From positions 338,123-391,540 of the forward strand of contig NW_003546278.1 in NCBI RefSeq assembly GCF_000090795.2: a stretch of 53,418 nt of DNA, in the 5' to 3' direction. A program made the position numbers and the translations under genes. Below are positions 21,136 to 32,229 of this stretch, in pieces; position 1 is the first letter of the stretch, and each line of letters starts with the position of its first letter. The notes beneath the pieces are model-generated. The model worked only from the letters and a program-made list of their open reading frames with translations, was not told the DNA's origin and did not search any database. Source of the stretch: Amphimedon queenslandica. Its lineage: Eukaryota; Porifera; Demospongiae; Haplosclerida; Niphatidae.

Positions 21136-21543
21136 ATTATGTGAACATCATAGAGGTCCTGCTCCACCACCACCACCACCAGTAGATGGTGGGCCTCAAC
21201 CACCATCCGGACCACCACCACAAGATGATGCTGGTCCTCCCCGTCCTCCACCACCACCACCAATTCCTCCACCACCTGTAGTAGCTGGAAGTCCTCCATT
21301 AGTTGCTGGTGGTCCTCCACCAGTGGCTGGATGTCTTCCACTCCTGGCTGGAGGTCCACTAACAGTTGCTGGTTGTCCTCCACTTCTTGCTAGAGGTCCG
21401 CCACCAGTTGCTGCAGGTCCTCTGCCACTTCCCCCTGCTGCTCCAGGACTCCATCCAGTTGGAGATGATGCTGCTCTGGAAAGGCATAAACAAATTGTGA
21501 TATGGCAACCTCGCCAATTGAATAGACAAATTGTTGTACTATA
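21136..21543 (+). CDS. proline-rich exon of an unidentified protein
   Basis: An open frame begins after a plausible acceptor (CTTATAG at about 21122-21128) with VYGLCEHHRG. It continues PAPPPPPPVDGGPQPPSGP, PPRPPPPPPIPPPP, then imperfect VAGGPPPVAG-type repeats of about nine residues, and ends WQPRQLNRQIVVL at a stop at 21543. No ATG lies at the start, so this would be an internal or terminal exon. Upstream exons were not found. Low-complexity proline repeats prevent family assignment. The opposite strand also stays open but only as a shadow of the repeats. Confidence 0.35.
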
Positions 21544-21967
21544 AAAAAATGAAATAGAGTGATGGTTAATTGATGTGTATAAAAACTGCAGGTTATAACT
21601 CAAAAAAATTTACAAAGTTCCAAGAGCCAGGAGAAAAGCCAGGGGCAAGAGGAATAGTTACGCTAATACAACAAAGAACTATAATTACTTATATGTACAC
21701 GTATAAGTTAACTTTTTAAATTGAAAAATTTAGAACAGTGAAATATCTTTAAGCGTAAAGCCAAAACTGAAATTATAAAAGCAATGCTTAAAATTAGTGT
21801 TTGTTCAACAATGCAAAACAATTCGATACTTCAGCTTTAATATGGCTACCATACAAATACATGTTATGTACATTACTTAATTATATTAACTAGTAAAGTA
21901 AATGCTTACTGTGGCCATGGTTAATCAGGTAATCAACATTAATCGTCAAAAAGAATCATAGCCTTTG

Positions 21968-22270
21968 ATCATAATCTGTAACACAATAATAAGACACTGG
22001 AATCTCACAACATTCTACATGTATCTTACTACATATTTCATTGCTAAGACAATGACAATGGAAACATGCATGCAGTTGAAAACTTGTGCCTCCTGCAGTG
22101 TGGTACAATCATTAAACAAATATACAGTATGTAACCTAGAATCATAACCTATAACAAAGTACATAAGACATCTCACAATACTCTCCATCTTACTACATAT
22201 TCCTTTGCACAGTAGCATATAACCTATACCGATATAAACTGGCACCTCCTACCATGTGATACAACTACTA
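21968..22270. repeat. imperfect tandem duplication, about 175-bp period
   Basis: ATAATCTGTAACA..AATAAGACA..TCTCACAA recurs as ATAACCTATAACA..CATAAGACA..TCTCACAA. CTTACTACATAT and CACCTCCTAC/TGCCTCCTGC also recur in order. Confidence 0.7.
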
Positions 22271-23044
22271 ATCTAGGAGCTACAACAAAACATTAAGTTA
22301 CATTCAATAAATAAATTTACTTATAACAATCTAAATACAGAATTGCCTTTCATTATATTGCACATTCCAAAAGTATTGCCGAATCAGCAAATCATTTCCA
22401 GCTGTAATTACCTGTAAAGCATAGTGATAGAAACAAATCAAAAGCAAGCAATGTACACTCACAGGCTAATTTTGTATGTGTAGAAAATTTCGAGGGTATA
22501 AAATTTCGTGTTTTAGTCAAAAGCTCTCAATTCTTTAATTTTGAGGGGTTTAAGTTTCTCGCATTTGCATGTGCACTTGCATTGAGTCATTGATTTTTTC
22601 ATGCTGCACATACATTTCCAAGGTATTAACTTTTGTAGCTGAGAAGTCACCGACAAAATACGAGAAATTTAATACATCACAACATTTTATACCTGTACAG
22701 TAATAACAATAGCACAAACAGTAATGGTGAACAAACTTTATTACCAATCACATCAAACTTCAAATTTTAGCACCACATTTTAGTCATTGTGCCAAGCAAG
22801 TACCTGTATAATGTATGAATGTGACATACTAACTAATAAAGATAATGGTAGCATCTACAATGTTTCTGATTGGATCATACATGTATGTGCATGCATGTAT
22901 TTCAGACATAATATTGCTTACTAATGCTATCCTCAGTTAAGTTACTTTCATGACCTGAATCATTGTGTACATGAAGAATTTCCAATGTGCCAACAATATT
23001 TTTCATTAATGAGAACATGCACGTTACAACAATCATCAATAAAA

Positions 23045-23170
23045 GATGCACAACATCAGCTGGCAAGCATATAATATGTGCAAAGAACTGATGGCAGCAT
23101 CATTCAAATGAGCAACATCCGCTGGCAGGCATTAACTTAATAATGCGCACAGCATTAATGGCAGCATTAA
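23045..23170. repeat. imperfect tandem duplication, about 60-bp period
   Basis: GCACAACATCAGCTGGCAAG is followed by GAGCAACATCCGCTGGCAGG. Both continue to a TGATGGCAGCAT / TAATGGCAGCAT block. Confidence 0.75.
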
Positions 23171-23960
23171 CATGCATGATGACCATTATTATACATACAG
23201 AATCACTGCTTGAAAAATATTACATGTATAAAAACAATTTTTAATGTTACTGAATAATTTTTATTGTCAGGACTTCAAAATTTTTTAGAATTCATAAGCA
23301 CCTCTTATTTGTAATAAACATGTAGTACAAGCCACAAACAAGATCCAGATTTTATAATGACAGTTTCCTCTCTTCCTAACCCTCTGTCCTACATAAATGA
23401 TAGTCACACAAATTTGAATCAATGCCAGTACACCTCTTTCACACCCTCCTGTCCATTATAGCAACAAGTAATCGATATTCACTGTCTTACATTGACAAAT
23501 CTCACTTCCTGAATTGAGTTAGATCCCTTTGTACTGAGCAATACTGGGTGGATATGCACCACTGGTTTTCACACACACTCACAAATCATTCACATTGCAC
23601 ATGTACTGACAAACAAGTCACATTAAACAACCAATGTTTTTAAGATGATGGACCTCCCATTCACCGTACCAACTTTCCACTAACAATCAATGCTTAAGAA
23701 ATATTAATGGACTTAACTGCTTGGAAATGATTAGCACCCACATGCTTCAAATACAAAGAAGGTGTATTAGTATCACAAGGAATGTCATATAAAGTTAGGT
23801 TTCCACATCTAGCCCATCCAACAAAAGTAGCAGTAAGTGAAGTGAATATATGGATATATCTAACATTGCAGTAAGTGTAATAATCTCTGTGTCAGTGGCC
23901 CACACATAATTTCTATACATTATGGACTTATTAATGTAATCAGATCTGCTTGAATATCTG

Positions 23961-25420
23961 TTGGCACTTAATGTACTATTAAAAATTCTTCAAAGTGTGG
24001 CATATTGCTACATCACAGTTACTCAGGAATCTCAGCCGACAGATTCTACTTCTAGTTCTAGTTCTTCACTTCCAGATGACATAGCAAAAGATAACTCCAG
24101 TCTAGTACAGCCAGAAGGAACATTTCCTTCTAAACGATATGAAGTGTGAATAGTTCTTTTCAATCCAGCTGGTATAAGGACTATATACCCCTGGCTTCAA
24201 TAGTTCATATCAAAGGATTGCATTTATTGTCTTCCTTTCTGCTTTTTTATTGTGAATGGGGATAAGTCATTTACTTCTACAGGCTACTCTAATTGGAAGT
24301 GCGCTCGAGGTAAAGAAACAGGCGTTCAAGTACACCAAATGTCATCAAAGCTTAAGGATGCTACTCTTTCATGAAGGCCAAACTACATTAGCTAATGACT
24401 CTTCAATTGTTAATCAGTTGGAAGTAGGCATATTGAAGAAAGTAGAAAAGAATAGAGAGTATGTTAGGCATCTGTTGGAGGGATATTGTTTTGTAGCCTG
24501 CAAGGTTTAGCTTTATGTGGCCATCATGAAGTCCACAATGCTGAAGATTCTATCAGTGTTCGCAACTTTAAAAGCATTGTTCAGCTACAGTCACGCCAAA
24601 TTCCGCTTCTGCAACAGAGGATACAGTCTGGCCCAAAGAATGCCACACAGTTAGGTCAAAATTACCAAAATAGCATGACATCAGTACTTGCAGGAAAGGT
24701 GATGGAATACATTGTCTCAGAGATTAAATCAGCTATTTACTATACTCCAAATGTTGATGAAACGATGGACATATCCAAAGGGAACAGCTGGTGCTAGTAC
24801 TGAGATATATAATGGATGAATGTGTTCATGAGGGTTTCATATTATATACAAAATGTGACGAGCTAAATGCAGCTGTTCTCACCTCTTATGTACTTGAAGG
24901 TCTACAGCATATCACTATTGATATCAAGGGTTGCGTAAGTCAGTGCTATGATGGTGCTTCAGTGATGAGTGGTCACTACAATGGAGTCAAGGCAAAGATA
25001 ATGGAAAGAAATGGACGGCCTATCAATATACATTGCCACGCCCATCACTTCAATTTAACTCATGTTCATTCCTGTAAAAGAGTACCTGCTGCATCTGATT
25101 TTTTTGCATTACTGTAACAGCTGTACATTTTTATGTCATCATCTGTACCCCACAGTTTATTCCTCAAGAAGCAAACAGAGTTTCAGTTTTCCAGAGAGAC
25201 ATGATAAGTCAAACTCAGTGACACTAGGTGGTCTTACAGACATAGTTGAATAAAAGCTGTAAAGACTACTATCTCAGCTATAACAGAGACTCTGGAGGAT
25301 ATCTTAGAATACAGTGGTAAAAGAGCCATAGAGGCTCGTAGATTGCTGTTTCAGACTAAGTCTTTTTGCTTCATTCTCTCTCTTATGCTCTTTGATAGGA
25401 TTTTTTCTATTACTGGAAAT
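23961..25420 (+). pseudogene. older hAT transposase, 5' portion (TTF finger, DUF4371 type)
   Basis: Fragments in order: a Ser-rich lead (about 24000-24100), GTFPSKRYEV, then DKSFTSTGYSNWK after a stop (TTF-type zinc-finger region). LLEGYCFV, LQGLALCGHHE (24504 on), NFKSIVQLQSRQIPLLQQRI, YYTPNVDETMDISK, LRYIMDECVHEGFI, YDGASVMSGHYNGVKAKI and INIHCHAHHFNLTH follow. This is the ZMYM/DUF4371 class of hAT, with the second acidic motif in the CYDGASVMSG block. Several frame changes and stops break it. At 25413 it is interrupted by a younger hAT and resumes at 27613. Confidence 0.75.
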
Positions 25421-27612
25421 TAGGGCTATAATTTTCATGGTTGTAATAACAAATTTATCGGGGTGTAAAAATTGGGTTAAATTTACAAAAGCTTAAATCC
25501 AGGCAAAATCCGGCTTTACCCCATTCAATAAAATTTAAAAAGTGGTTATATTATTGTCAAAAAATGACAAGTACAAAAGGAACTTTCATAACAGTGTTTA
25601 ATTCTTAATAGTTAGCCAAGTGTTCTTCAATGTCCTTGTTAAAGTACAAGACCAGTAGTGTATCTTCACTCATTGATGATCGTTTCAATGTTGGTATGTT
25701 ATGCATCAAACTAAAACTTCGCTCATCATCACAACTTCCAGTGGAAATACATAACAGTTGTATGACAGCAGCACTTAGGTAAGGATACAGAACTTGTACA
25801 CCTAGCCAATAGTCCAAAATCTTCATTTCAGGGTTGTCTGGAAGAGGTTCCTCAAGATAAACATTAAATCCTTCTTGCTTTCTTTAGAAATTAAAGAAAA
25901 CATTAGGCTGAAGTCTTCAAAGATTTGTGATTGACTACATTTCAAAAAGGGTCTAAGACAACAGCACTTTTTCAAAGATGTTGTACTTCTTCTTCTATAT
26001 TTCTAGCTGTCGTATTTTGCCATTTCTGAGCAAGGACATTCCCAAAATCAACCATGTCAGATTTTAGGGTAATGGCATCCTCCTCAAAAAGCATATTTAA
26101 AATAGAATTTGTTTCTTCACCTAAGGTAAACAGATCACATTATTGAGAAATTTCGGCTCGTAGATTAACGCATATGAGATGATACATACAATGTAGGAGT
26201 GGTTCTTGTGACTCGAGTTGCTTTTGAATTGGTGTATGGCATGTAAAACTTGTAGAAGAAAGGTCAGTTTAGCATACAGTAGTTGACGATGTTGTAAATC
26301 ACTAAGCTCAGCAATGGCCTGAACCTTATCTGACTCTCGGGATGTTGGTAAGTCAATAAACATTAAGAGACAACGATTTCGTAACTTTAGCACATTCATA
26401 CAGAGAATACCAGCGAGTTGGAACAATAGCAGTCGGTTTACACACTTTATCTTCACTTACACCATTACTGAGAGAAAGACTTCTAAATGATCTCTGAAGT
26501 TCAGCAGCATGCATTAATAGGGCTCCAAATTTGGTAAGTACTCTCCTGAGACTATTTATGGACTCAAAATGCATGGCTGCATCAATTGCAACATGTATGA
26601 GATGAGCGACATCATTGAACTGTGGTAGTTTAGGGTTATAAGCTGCTTTGACATCTGAAGCAAGTTTCTTCATGTAGGCTGCTGAGTCTGTTGAAAGCCA
26701 TATCACATCCACCCAATCTTTGTCTATGTTTTGTATGACACGTGACAAAAGAAGGGCTGGTGTTGTACAATTGCAAGCTTTCATTAGAGTTGTATCTAAA
26801 AATACAACACATTTGTTGTTAATAGCAGAATCGTAAAATGATGCCAAAGTATTGACTGCTGGTCTTCCAATTACATCTGAAGACTCGTCTAAGATTAAGC
26901 TAAGTTTCTGATCTATCATTTTTTTCCTTGAGAAAATTCATGTGGCTTTCAAATATTCCAGGTAAGTACTTTGATGCAATCTGACGAGCACCAGGCATTG
27001 TTTTAGCGGCAGGACAATATTTACAAAGCACTTTGCTAATATGACTGTCAGCGTGGTGAAGGGGCAAACCAGAACATATCATAACACAAGTAAATTTGTG
27101 AATTAAGCTCTGAGCTTGGGCTTAAAGTGCTTTGTCTAGTACGTTGCTTTTGTATAAAGTAAGTTGCTTTCCATCTTTTCGTCTTTTTTCATAATTGTCC
27201 TTCATTAACTTGTGACGTTTGGTAAATAAATGTTTGTGCACTCTATCGCTAGGTTTCTTTCCAGACAATAAAACATTAATCTCTACTTAACAGTATTTAC
27301 AAGTAAGTTCTTCCTTGATTTTGTCTCCAACTGGTTTCTTTGGAGTTTTTAAGGCATTTGGGTGATCCTTTACCCATTTTTGAGGCATTTTTCTCTTTCT
27401 TCCGAGGGAATTAGAAGGTCCAACCTTAGGAGAACTAGAAAAAGCACTAAGTTGTCACATGCTTCACCCTATATTGAAGTTTACAAAGGGTTAAAAAATA
27501 ATGAAGCACCACAAAAGGGGTTAAAATTGGGTTTAACCAGGACTTGCAATTATTGGATCATGGTGTAAAAATAGGGTAGAAAAGGGTTAAAACCAGGATT
27601 ATTCCAGCCTTA
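25421..27612 (-). mobile_element. younger hAT element inserted into the older hAT
   Basis: Left end TAGGGCTATAATTTTCATGG; complement of right end TAAGGCTGGAATAATCCTGG. Flanking 8-mers CTGGAAAT (25413-25420) and CTGGGTAT (27613-27620) match at 6 of 8 positions, the size expected for hAT. GGGTTAAA-type motifs recur near both ends. It encodes the minus-strand transposase described next. Confidence 0.8.
25605..27387 (-). pseudogene. hAT transposase with long surviving catalytic frame
   Basis: It starts MPQKWVKDHPNALKTPKKP at 27387 with a CKYC finger remnant, then stops at about 27290 and 27122. From 27082 it reads LHHADSHISKVLCKYCPAA and IASKYLPGIF. A 188-codon open segment (26919-26353) carries LSLILDESSDVIGRPAVN (first acidic motif), DVIWLSTDSAAYM (second), FNDVAHLIHVAIDA and PTRWYSLYECAKV. 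The C-terminal dimerisation region is at 25826-25605: YPYLSAAVIQLL, STGSCDDERSFSLM and LLVLYFNKDI. Frame changes occur near 26919, 26400 and 26120-25830. It is clearly younger than the hAT it interrupts. Confidence 0.75.
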
Positions 27613-27737
27613 CTGGGTATATATTCAACCTTCTTGAGCTAAAGACATCAGTTTTGCAGCATCTGCCACTTGCATTGAGGCAACCAAACGAACAGTTGCT
27701 GATTTAAGCAATGAGTCTTTCTGGACGGAAGTATGGG
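27613..27737 (+). pseudogene. older hAT, continuation after the nested insertion
   Basis: The frame interrupted after the RIFSIT codons near 25410 resumes here with AKDISFAASATCIEATKRTV and ADLSNESFWTEVW, a region that follows directly in hAT transposases of this class. It then runs into the N gap. Confidence 0.7.
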
Positions 27738-28481
27738 NNNNNNNNNNNNNNNNNNNNNNNNNNNNNNNNNNNNNNNNNNNNNNNNNNNNNNNNNNNNNNN
27801 NNNNNNNNNNNNNNNNNNNNNNNNNNNNNNNNNNNNNNNNNNNNNNNNNNNNNNNNNNNNNNNNNNNNNNNNNNNNNNNNNNNNNNNNNNNNNNNNNNNN
27901 NNNNNNNNNNNNNNNNNNNNNNNNNNNNNNNNNNNNNNNNNNNNNNNNNNNNNNNNNNNNNNNNNNNNNNNNNNNNNNNNNNNNNNNNNNNNNNNNNNNN
28001 NNNNNNNNNNNNNNNNNNNNNNNNNNNNNNNNNNNNNNNNNNNNNNNNNNNNNNNNNNNNNNNNNNNNNNNNNNNNNNNNNNNNNNNNNNNNNNNNNNNN
28101 NNNNNNNNNNNNNNNNNNNNNNNNNNNNNNNNNNNNNNNNNNNNNNNNNNNNNNNNNNNNNNNNNNNNNNNNNNNNNNNNNNNNNNNNNNNNNNNNNNNN
28201 NNNNNNNNNNNNNNNNNNNNNNNNNNNNNNNNNNNNNNNNNNNNNNNNNNNNNNNNNNNNNNNNNNNNNNNNNNNNNNNNNNNNNNNNNNNNNNNNNNNN
28301 NNNNNNNNNNNNNNNNNNNNNNNNNNNNNNNNNNNNNNNNNNNNNNNNNNNNNNNNNNNNNNNNNNNNNNNNNNNNNNNNNNNNNNNNNNNNNNNNNNNN
28401 NNNNNNNNNNNNNNNNNNNNNNNNNNNNNNNNNNNNNNNNNNNNNNNNNNNNNNNNNNNNNNNNNNNNNNNNNNNNNNNNN
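27738..28481. other. assembly gap (744 N)
   Basis: Unsequenced. Separates the older hAT from Helitron copy 2. Confidence 1.
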
Positions 28482-29374
28482 TAAATTAAGACTGCCTAGG
28501 TAAAGCAGTAATCCTGGAGCCGCCTATGGCGACGTATTACTATCTTTTATATGACAGGTAATTCTATCTTGTATGAAAGAACAGACATCTTCAGGAAGAT
28601 TGATGCCAACAACAGGAACATTTTTAATTTTTAGGAGAATGTGATAATGACGTGCTGCATTTGATACTTTTTTCTAACATAATATGGCTCTACTTTGCCT
28701 AGAAAACCATTCTGGACAATAACTATGTTAAAGAAATCCTTAAATTTGTATGAAAATTGTCGCAATACTGACACAGGGTCCTTAGTAAATAATCTAGAAA
28801 TACTATATGATTGTGGTTCATTATTCACTTTTCTTAATTATTGCGCTACATCAGGTGAATCGTATTCAGCACAACTTTATGTTAGGAAAAGTGTTGGTGA
28901 GCTATTCTCAGCAATTTTTGCTTTGACTTCTAACTTCAGTGACAGATTTTTTTCTGAAAAGCATCTCTCAGCTACAACGTGCATTAATAGCCTGATGAGA
29001 CAAAGCTTTCCTAACTTCATCAAAAGCATTTGAATACTGAAAATAAAGTACAGTATCTAAGTTTGGTCTTCTAAATGGGTCATTTTCACCATAATTTATA
29101 GCATAATACACCTTATCAAATTCAGTCTCATTGGCTTCATTAATTTTTAAATTCATCAATTGTGCAATATCGCGATCAGCAAGGGAAGAATCAATAAGAT
29201 CTATTGTTAAATGGGCATTTCTAGCAACATAAGTGTTTCAAAAGCCGTCTGAACAAAGGATAATGAACAGATGCATTGCATTAAATACACAGCATGCTTT
29301 TAAAGTCAGTAGCATTACTACTACACAAATAGGATAGCCTATCCTTTTACAAACAATTTCCGAATATTTAAAAT

Positions 29375-29611
29375 GTGACCATAATTGACAAAAGGGCCCT
29401 TATGGCGGATTTTTAAAATGATTGTTATAATGGAAAATATCAACCTGTGAGTGCTTTGTTAGACAATCACTGTTTCTAAAAGTTTCATGGTAACTTTTTG
29501 CATCCTGTGGAGTAATTTTATGATGAATGGGGCTCAGGAAGTTTGATTTCTTGGACTAGAAAGACAAATTTCACTACCCGCCATAAGGTACCTTTTGTCA
29601 ATTATGGTCAC
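29375..29611. mobile_element. MITE-B copy 2 (237 bp)
   Basis: Same ends, length and AAAT flanks as 1362-1598, with most of the interior identical by eye. The host is Helitron copy 2; the matching place in copy 1 (about 10327-10348) lacks the insertion. Confidence 0.95.
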
Positions 29612-30630
29612 AAATATTTTTCAATATTATTTTTTTAACAACTACCGTTACACTTGCATTATCACAGTAATCATGTTCATGCACTTGATCTATTTCTTCA
29701 ACATGCAGGGATAATGATTATTAGGACAATCGTCACATTCATCTTAATACTTCCTCAATTCTTTAATGGGTTTATCATCTAGCTTCAATAATAGAACTAA
29801 TGTCACTCTCTAATAAAGGCTTGCACCAGTCTGTACAGTGCCATTTCAGCATAGGCTTTCTCTTATTAGTATAGATTCTGTTATTATCAACGTTATCATC
29901 TTCAGAGTCACTATCGTCATTACATTCTCCTACTTTATCAATACATGATACATCAACAATCCCTGCTACATAACAGATGCCATTTGTAGCAACAGGGATG
30001 GCAACTGGACTACCTAATTGGTTATCTAAGTTTTCATTAGGATACAAGTTGCTGATTCATAAAAAGAAGGCTCACCGTTCTTTGTGTGACATTGCTCACA
30101 AGAATCACTGAAGCTATTCAGCTTCAATATCCTAATGGTATTTGATGCACGTATCAATACGCCTACTTTGTGGGATCTTTTTTTTAAAAACTGATTCTAA
30201 CAATATACTTGATGAAGCATTACATTTACTTTCATATGATATGTTATTACAATCTACACTTTTATACTTGATGGCAAAAAATCATCAACTATTTCAGGCC
30301 TGTAATATAATGCTTCAATAATTTTAGTAAAATAATATTCCTTTGCTTCACTATTTGGCACAGGGAATGAGTACTTAGAACATAATCTATATAATATTTG
30401 ACCATAATTACGATTATAATAATCTTTATTAAGATGCTACTTATTTCTTTCATTTAGTGCTATCTTTAATTTATCCATTTTGTTATCAGAAAATTTATAT
30501 CTCAAATTTATCTTACGTAGCACGTAACATCGCATCTCTTTTGTCGTAATATCGCTTTACGGAGTTTTGTTTTTGAAGGCCAGGATTTTTCTCAGCGTTC
30601 TTTTAATTTATTTATTGGGGGTTTTTTTAG

Positions 30631-30770
30631 AGGCTTGTTTCTTTGCTTGTGGATTCTTATGGTACAGATTTTTAAAGGCTTCTTTCTTTGGTTGTGCATT
30701 CTTATGATACTGATATCTAGAGGCTTCTTTCTTTGGTCGTGGATTTTTTTTGGTAATGATTTCTAGAGGG
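30631..30770 (-). repeat. 45-bp tandem repeat coding 15-residue units
   Basis: AGGCTTCTTTCTTTGGTTGT-like units begin at 30631, 30676 and 30721. On the minus strand each encodes a KNPxxKK(E/Q)AS(R/K) unit. Such lysine-rich repeats are a recurring feature of Helitron N-termini in this style of genome. Confidence 0.8.
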
Positions 30771-30900
30771 TTCTTTTTTGTTGCCTCGATTACTCCTATA
30801 ATTTGTTTTCGAATAGCAAGTTGATCTTAAAATTTTGCTTTTCTTGTTTTTATTATATCAATGTTTACATTTTTGCAAAATGTAACCTGGCTTTAATGTA

Positions 30901-32229
30901 TGAAATTTTTTTGAATAGACAAGCTTATATTTTTTACTTATCTTATATGCTTTGCCTTTGACCCTGTCACAATGCCTTATGTAGGAAGCTCAGCAAAGAA
31001 CCTGTTTTTAGACATAAAAGTTTCCATTCCCTTACCATTATCGTATATGTTTCAGAACTATTTGTTTCAGAACTTTTTTGAATTTAGCCCCAGTTAAGTC
31101 ACATTTCCTACTTCCTGTTTTTACAACTAACAGCACAATAACTACATTTAACATGAACACAACAAATAAATACCATAATGGCAAGTACATATATGGATGA
31201 GTTACAAGTAAACTACTGCCTATTGTTAAAAAATAACTGTATAGACTTATCTCAATGTATCCAATATCAGAAGTACAATGAAATACACCTAACTCTAGTA
31301 ATCGGGCATAGGTACAGGAGTCCAAAATTATCAAAACTCAGCAGCTGTATAATTATTTCTGTAATGCAAGAAGCCTAACTGTTACAGTTATTTCAAAATA
31401 ATGTACCTATTAGCTCTTAGAAGAACTGTTAATCATTTAGTCTGTGCAGTGCTGAACACATGCAAGTATGAAGAGAAAAAGAAGAATAGAGTGAATATTC
31501 ACCCAGTGCTTTCAGTCAGTCACTATGGCAACTCTGAGCATGCGCATTAAGTTTTAAAATGGCAAGTAATTTTAAGGGGCGGTGATATCATGGCCAAATA
31601 ACTAGTTTATAATCTAATATGCATCAAGATATGGAAAGCACCTTTGTATTCCTTGCCTCACGCTAGTAGAAATGATTGAAAGTCAACTTGAGCTGTTCTC
31701 CAGTTTAAAAGATTATCCAGTGCATAGAAGATAAAAGACGAAAAAGTTTCAAAAATTTTGCAGAAGTTTAAATTTGGGCTCTATGATACAGAAATCCTTC
31801 CGCTATACTACAGTCCACTTTAAAGGTACCAGGAGAATTGCTCAGTGAAGGAGAGCTCATTAAAGACATTTATAAGGCTGTACAAGGTAAAGTAGAAAAG
31901 TGAAAATTATAAATTTGGTCGCCATCTTGAAAAATCAACCTAAACCCTACATATAGGCTACTGCCTATATGATACCTACAATAATAGTGACTGTTACTTA
32001 CCTATAATTTTGTAGAGAATTCATTTATGCGAGCTTTAATTGACAAGGCCCCGTCACCACTGATCTACAACACACAAGTCTTGTGGAAGACACTGGATTA
32101 AATGAATTCCTCCGAATCTTGATCCAAAATATACTTCTCCAAGCTGGCGCACCATCATGCAAGATCATCTGCCACACTCCAAATGTGATGAGTTAAGAAA
32201 GGAGCTGGAAGAAGTACAAAACTGCTAGA
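30901..32229. other. no gene recognised
   Basis: AT-rich. A short inverted pair, AAATAACTGTA at about 31230 and its complement at about 31385, is too small to call. The stretch from about 31640 probably belongs to the 5' part of the next hAT but its frame is unreadable. Confidence 0.4.

Larger units (their letters stand above)
21544..23960. other. no gene recognised; local duplications
   Basis: AT-rich with two imperfect tandem duplications listed separately. A weak inverted relation between 22495-22540 and 22650-22700 is too poor to call an element. Confidence 0.4.
28527..30830 (-). pseudogene. Helitron Rep-helicase remnant with lysine-rich N-terminal repeats
   Basis: From the N-terminal side: 15-residue repeats of the form KNPxPKKEASRxxYH (30790-30640), NK followed by a stop, a region equivalent to copy 1's start, CNDDSDSEDD, LKWHCTDWCKPLLESD (about 29840), MMNLKINEANETEFD with PNLDTVLYFQYSNA (29159-29000), then directly the HUH block reading RHYHILLKI, VVGINLPEDVCSF and IQDRITCH (about 28650-28550). 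H-Y-H is intact, unlike copy 1. A frame change precedes the HUH block, and the gap removes the helicase side. Confidence 0.7.
28527..30900 (-). mobile_element. Helitron copy 2, internally deleted
   Basis: Collinear with copy 1 over 28527-28920 (copy 1: 8440-8845), then jumps to the copy 1 position of about 9900 and follows it to about 11220, then extends into sequence lost in the first gap. The segment coding Helitron_like_N and the DUF6570-like domain is absent. It carries MITE-B at 29375-29611. Confidence 0.8.

Noticed and set aside
21123..21603. Minus-strand ORFs (Val/Glu-rich and Gly-rich) opposite the proline-rich exon
   Set aside because: Shadows of the proline repeats with unnatural composition and no motif.
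22490..22700. Possible MITE with TTTCGTGTTTTAGTC-like ends
   Set aside because: The arms agree only over short interrupted stretches and no target duplication is visible.
31178..31400. Small inverted repeat AAATAACTGTA as a MITE
   Set aside because: Arms of about 11 bp only, no target duplication, and flanks unrelated.
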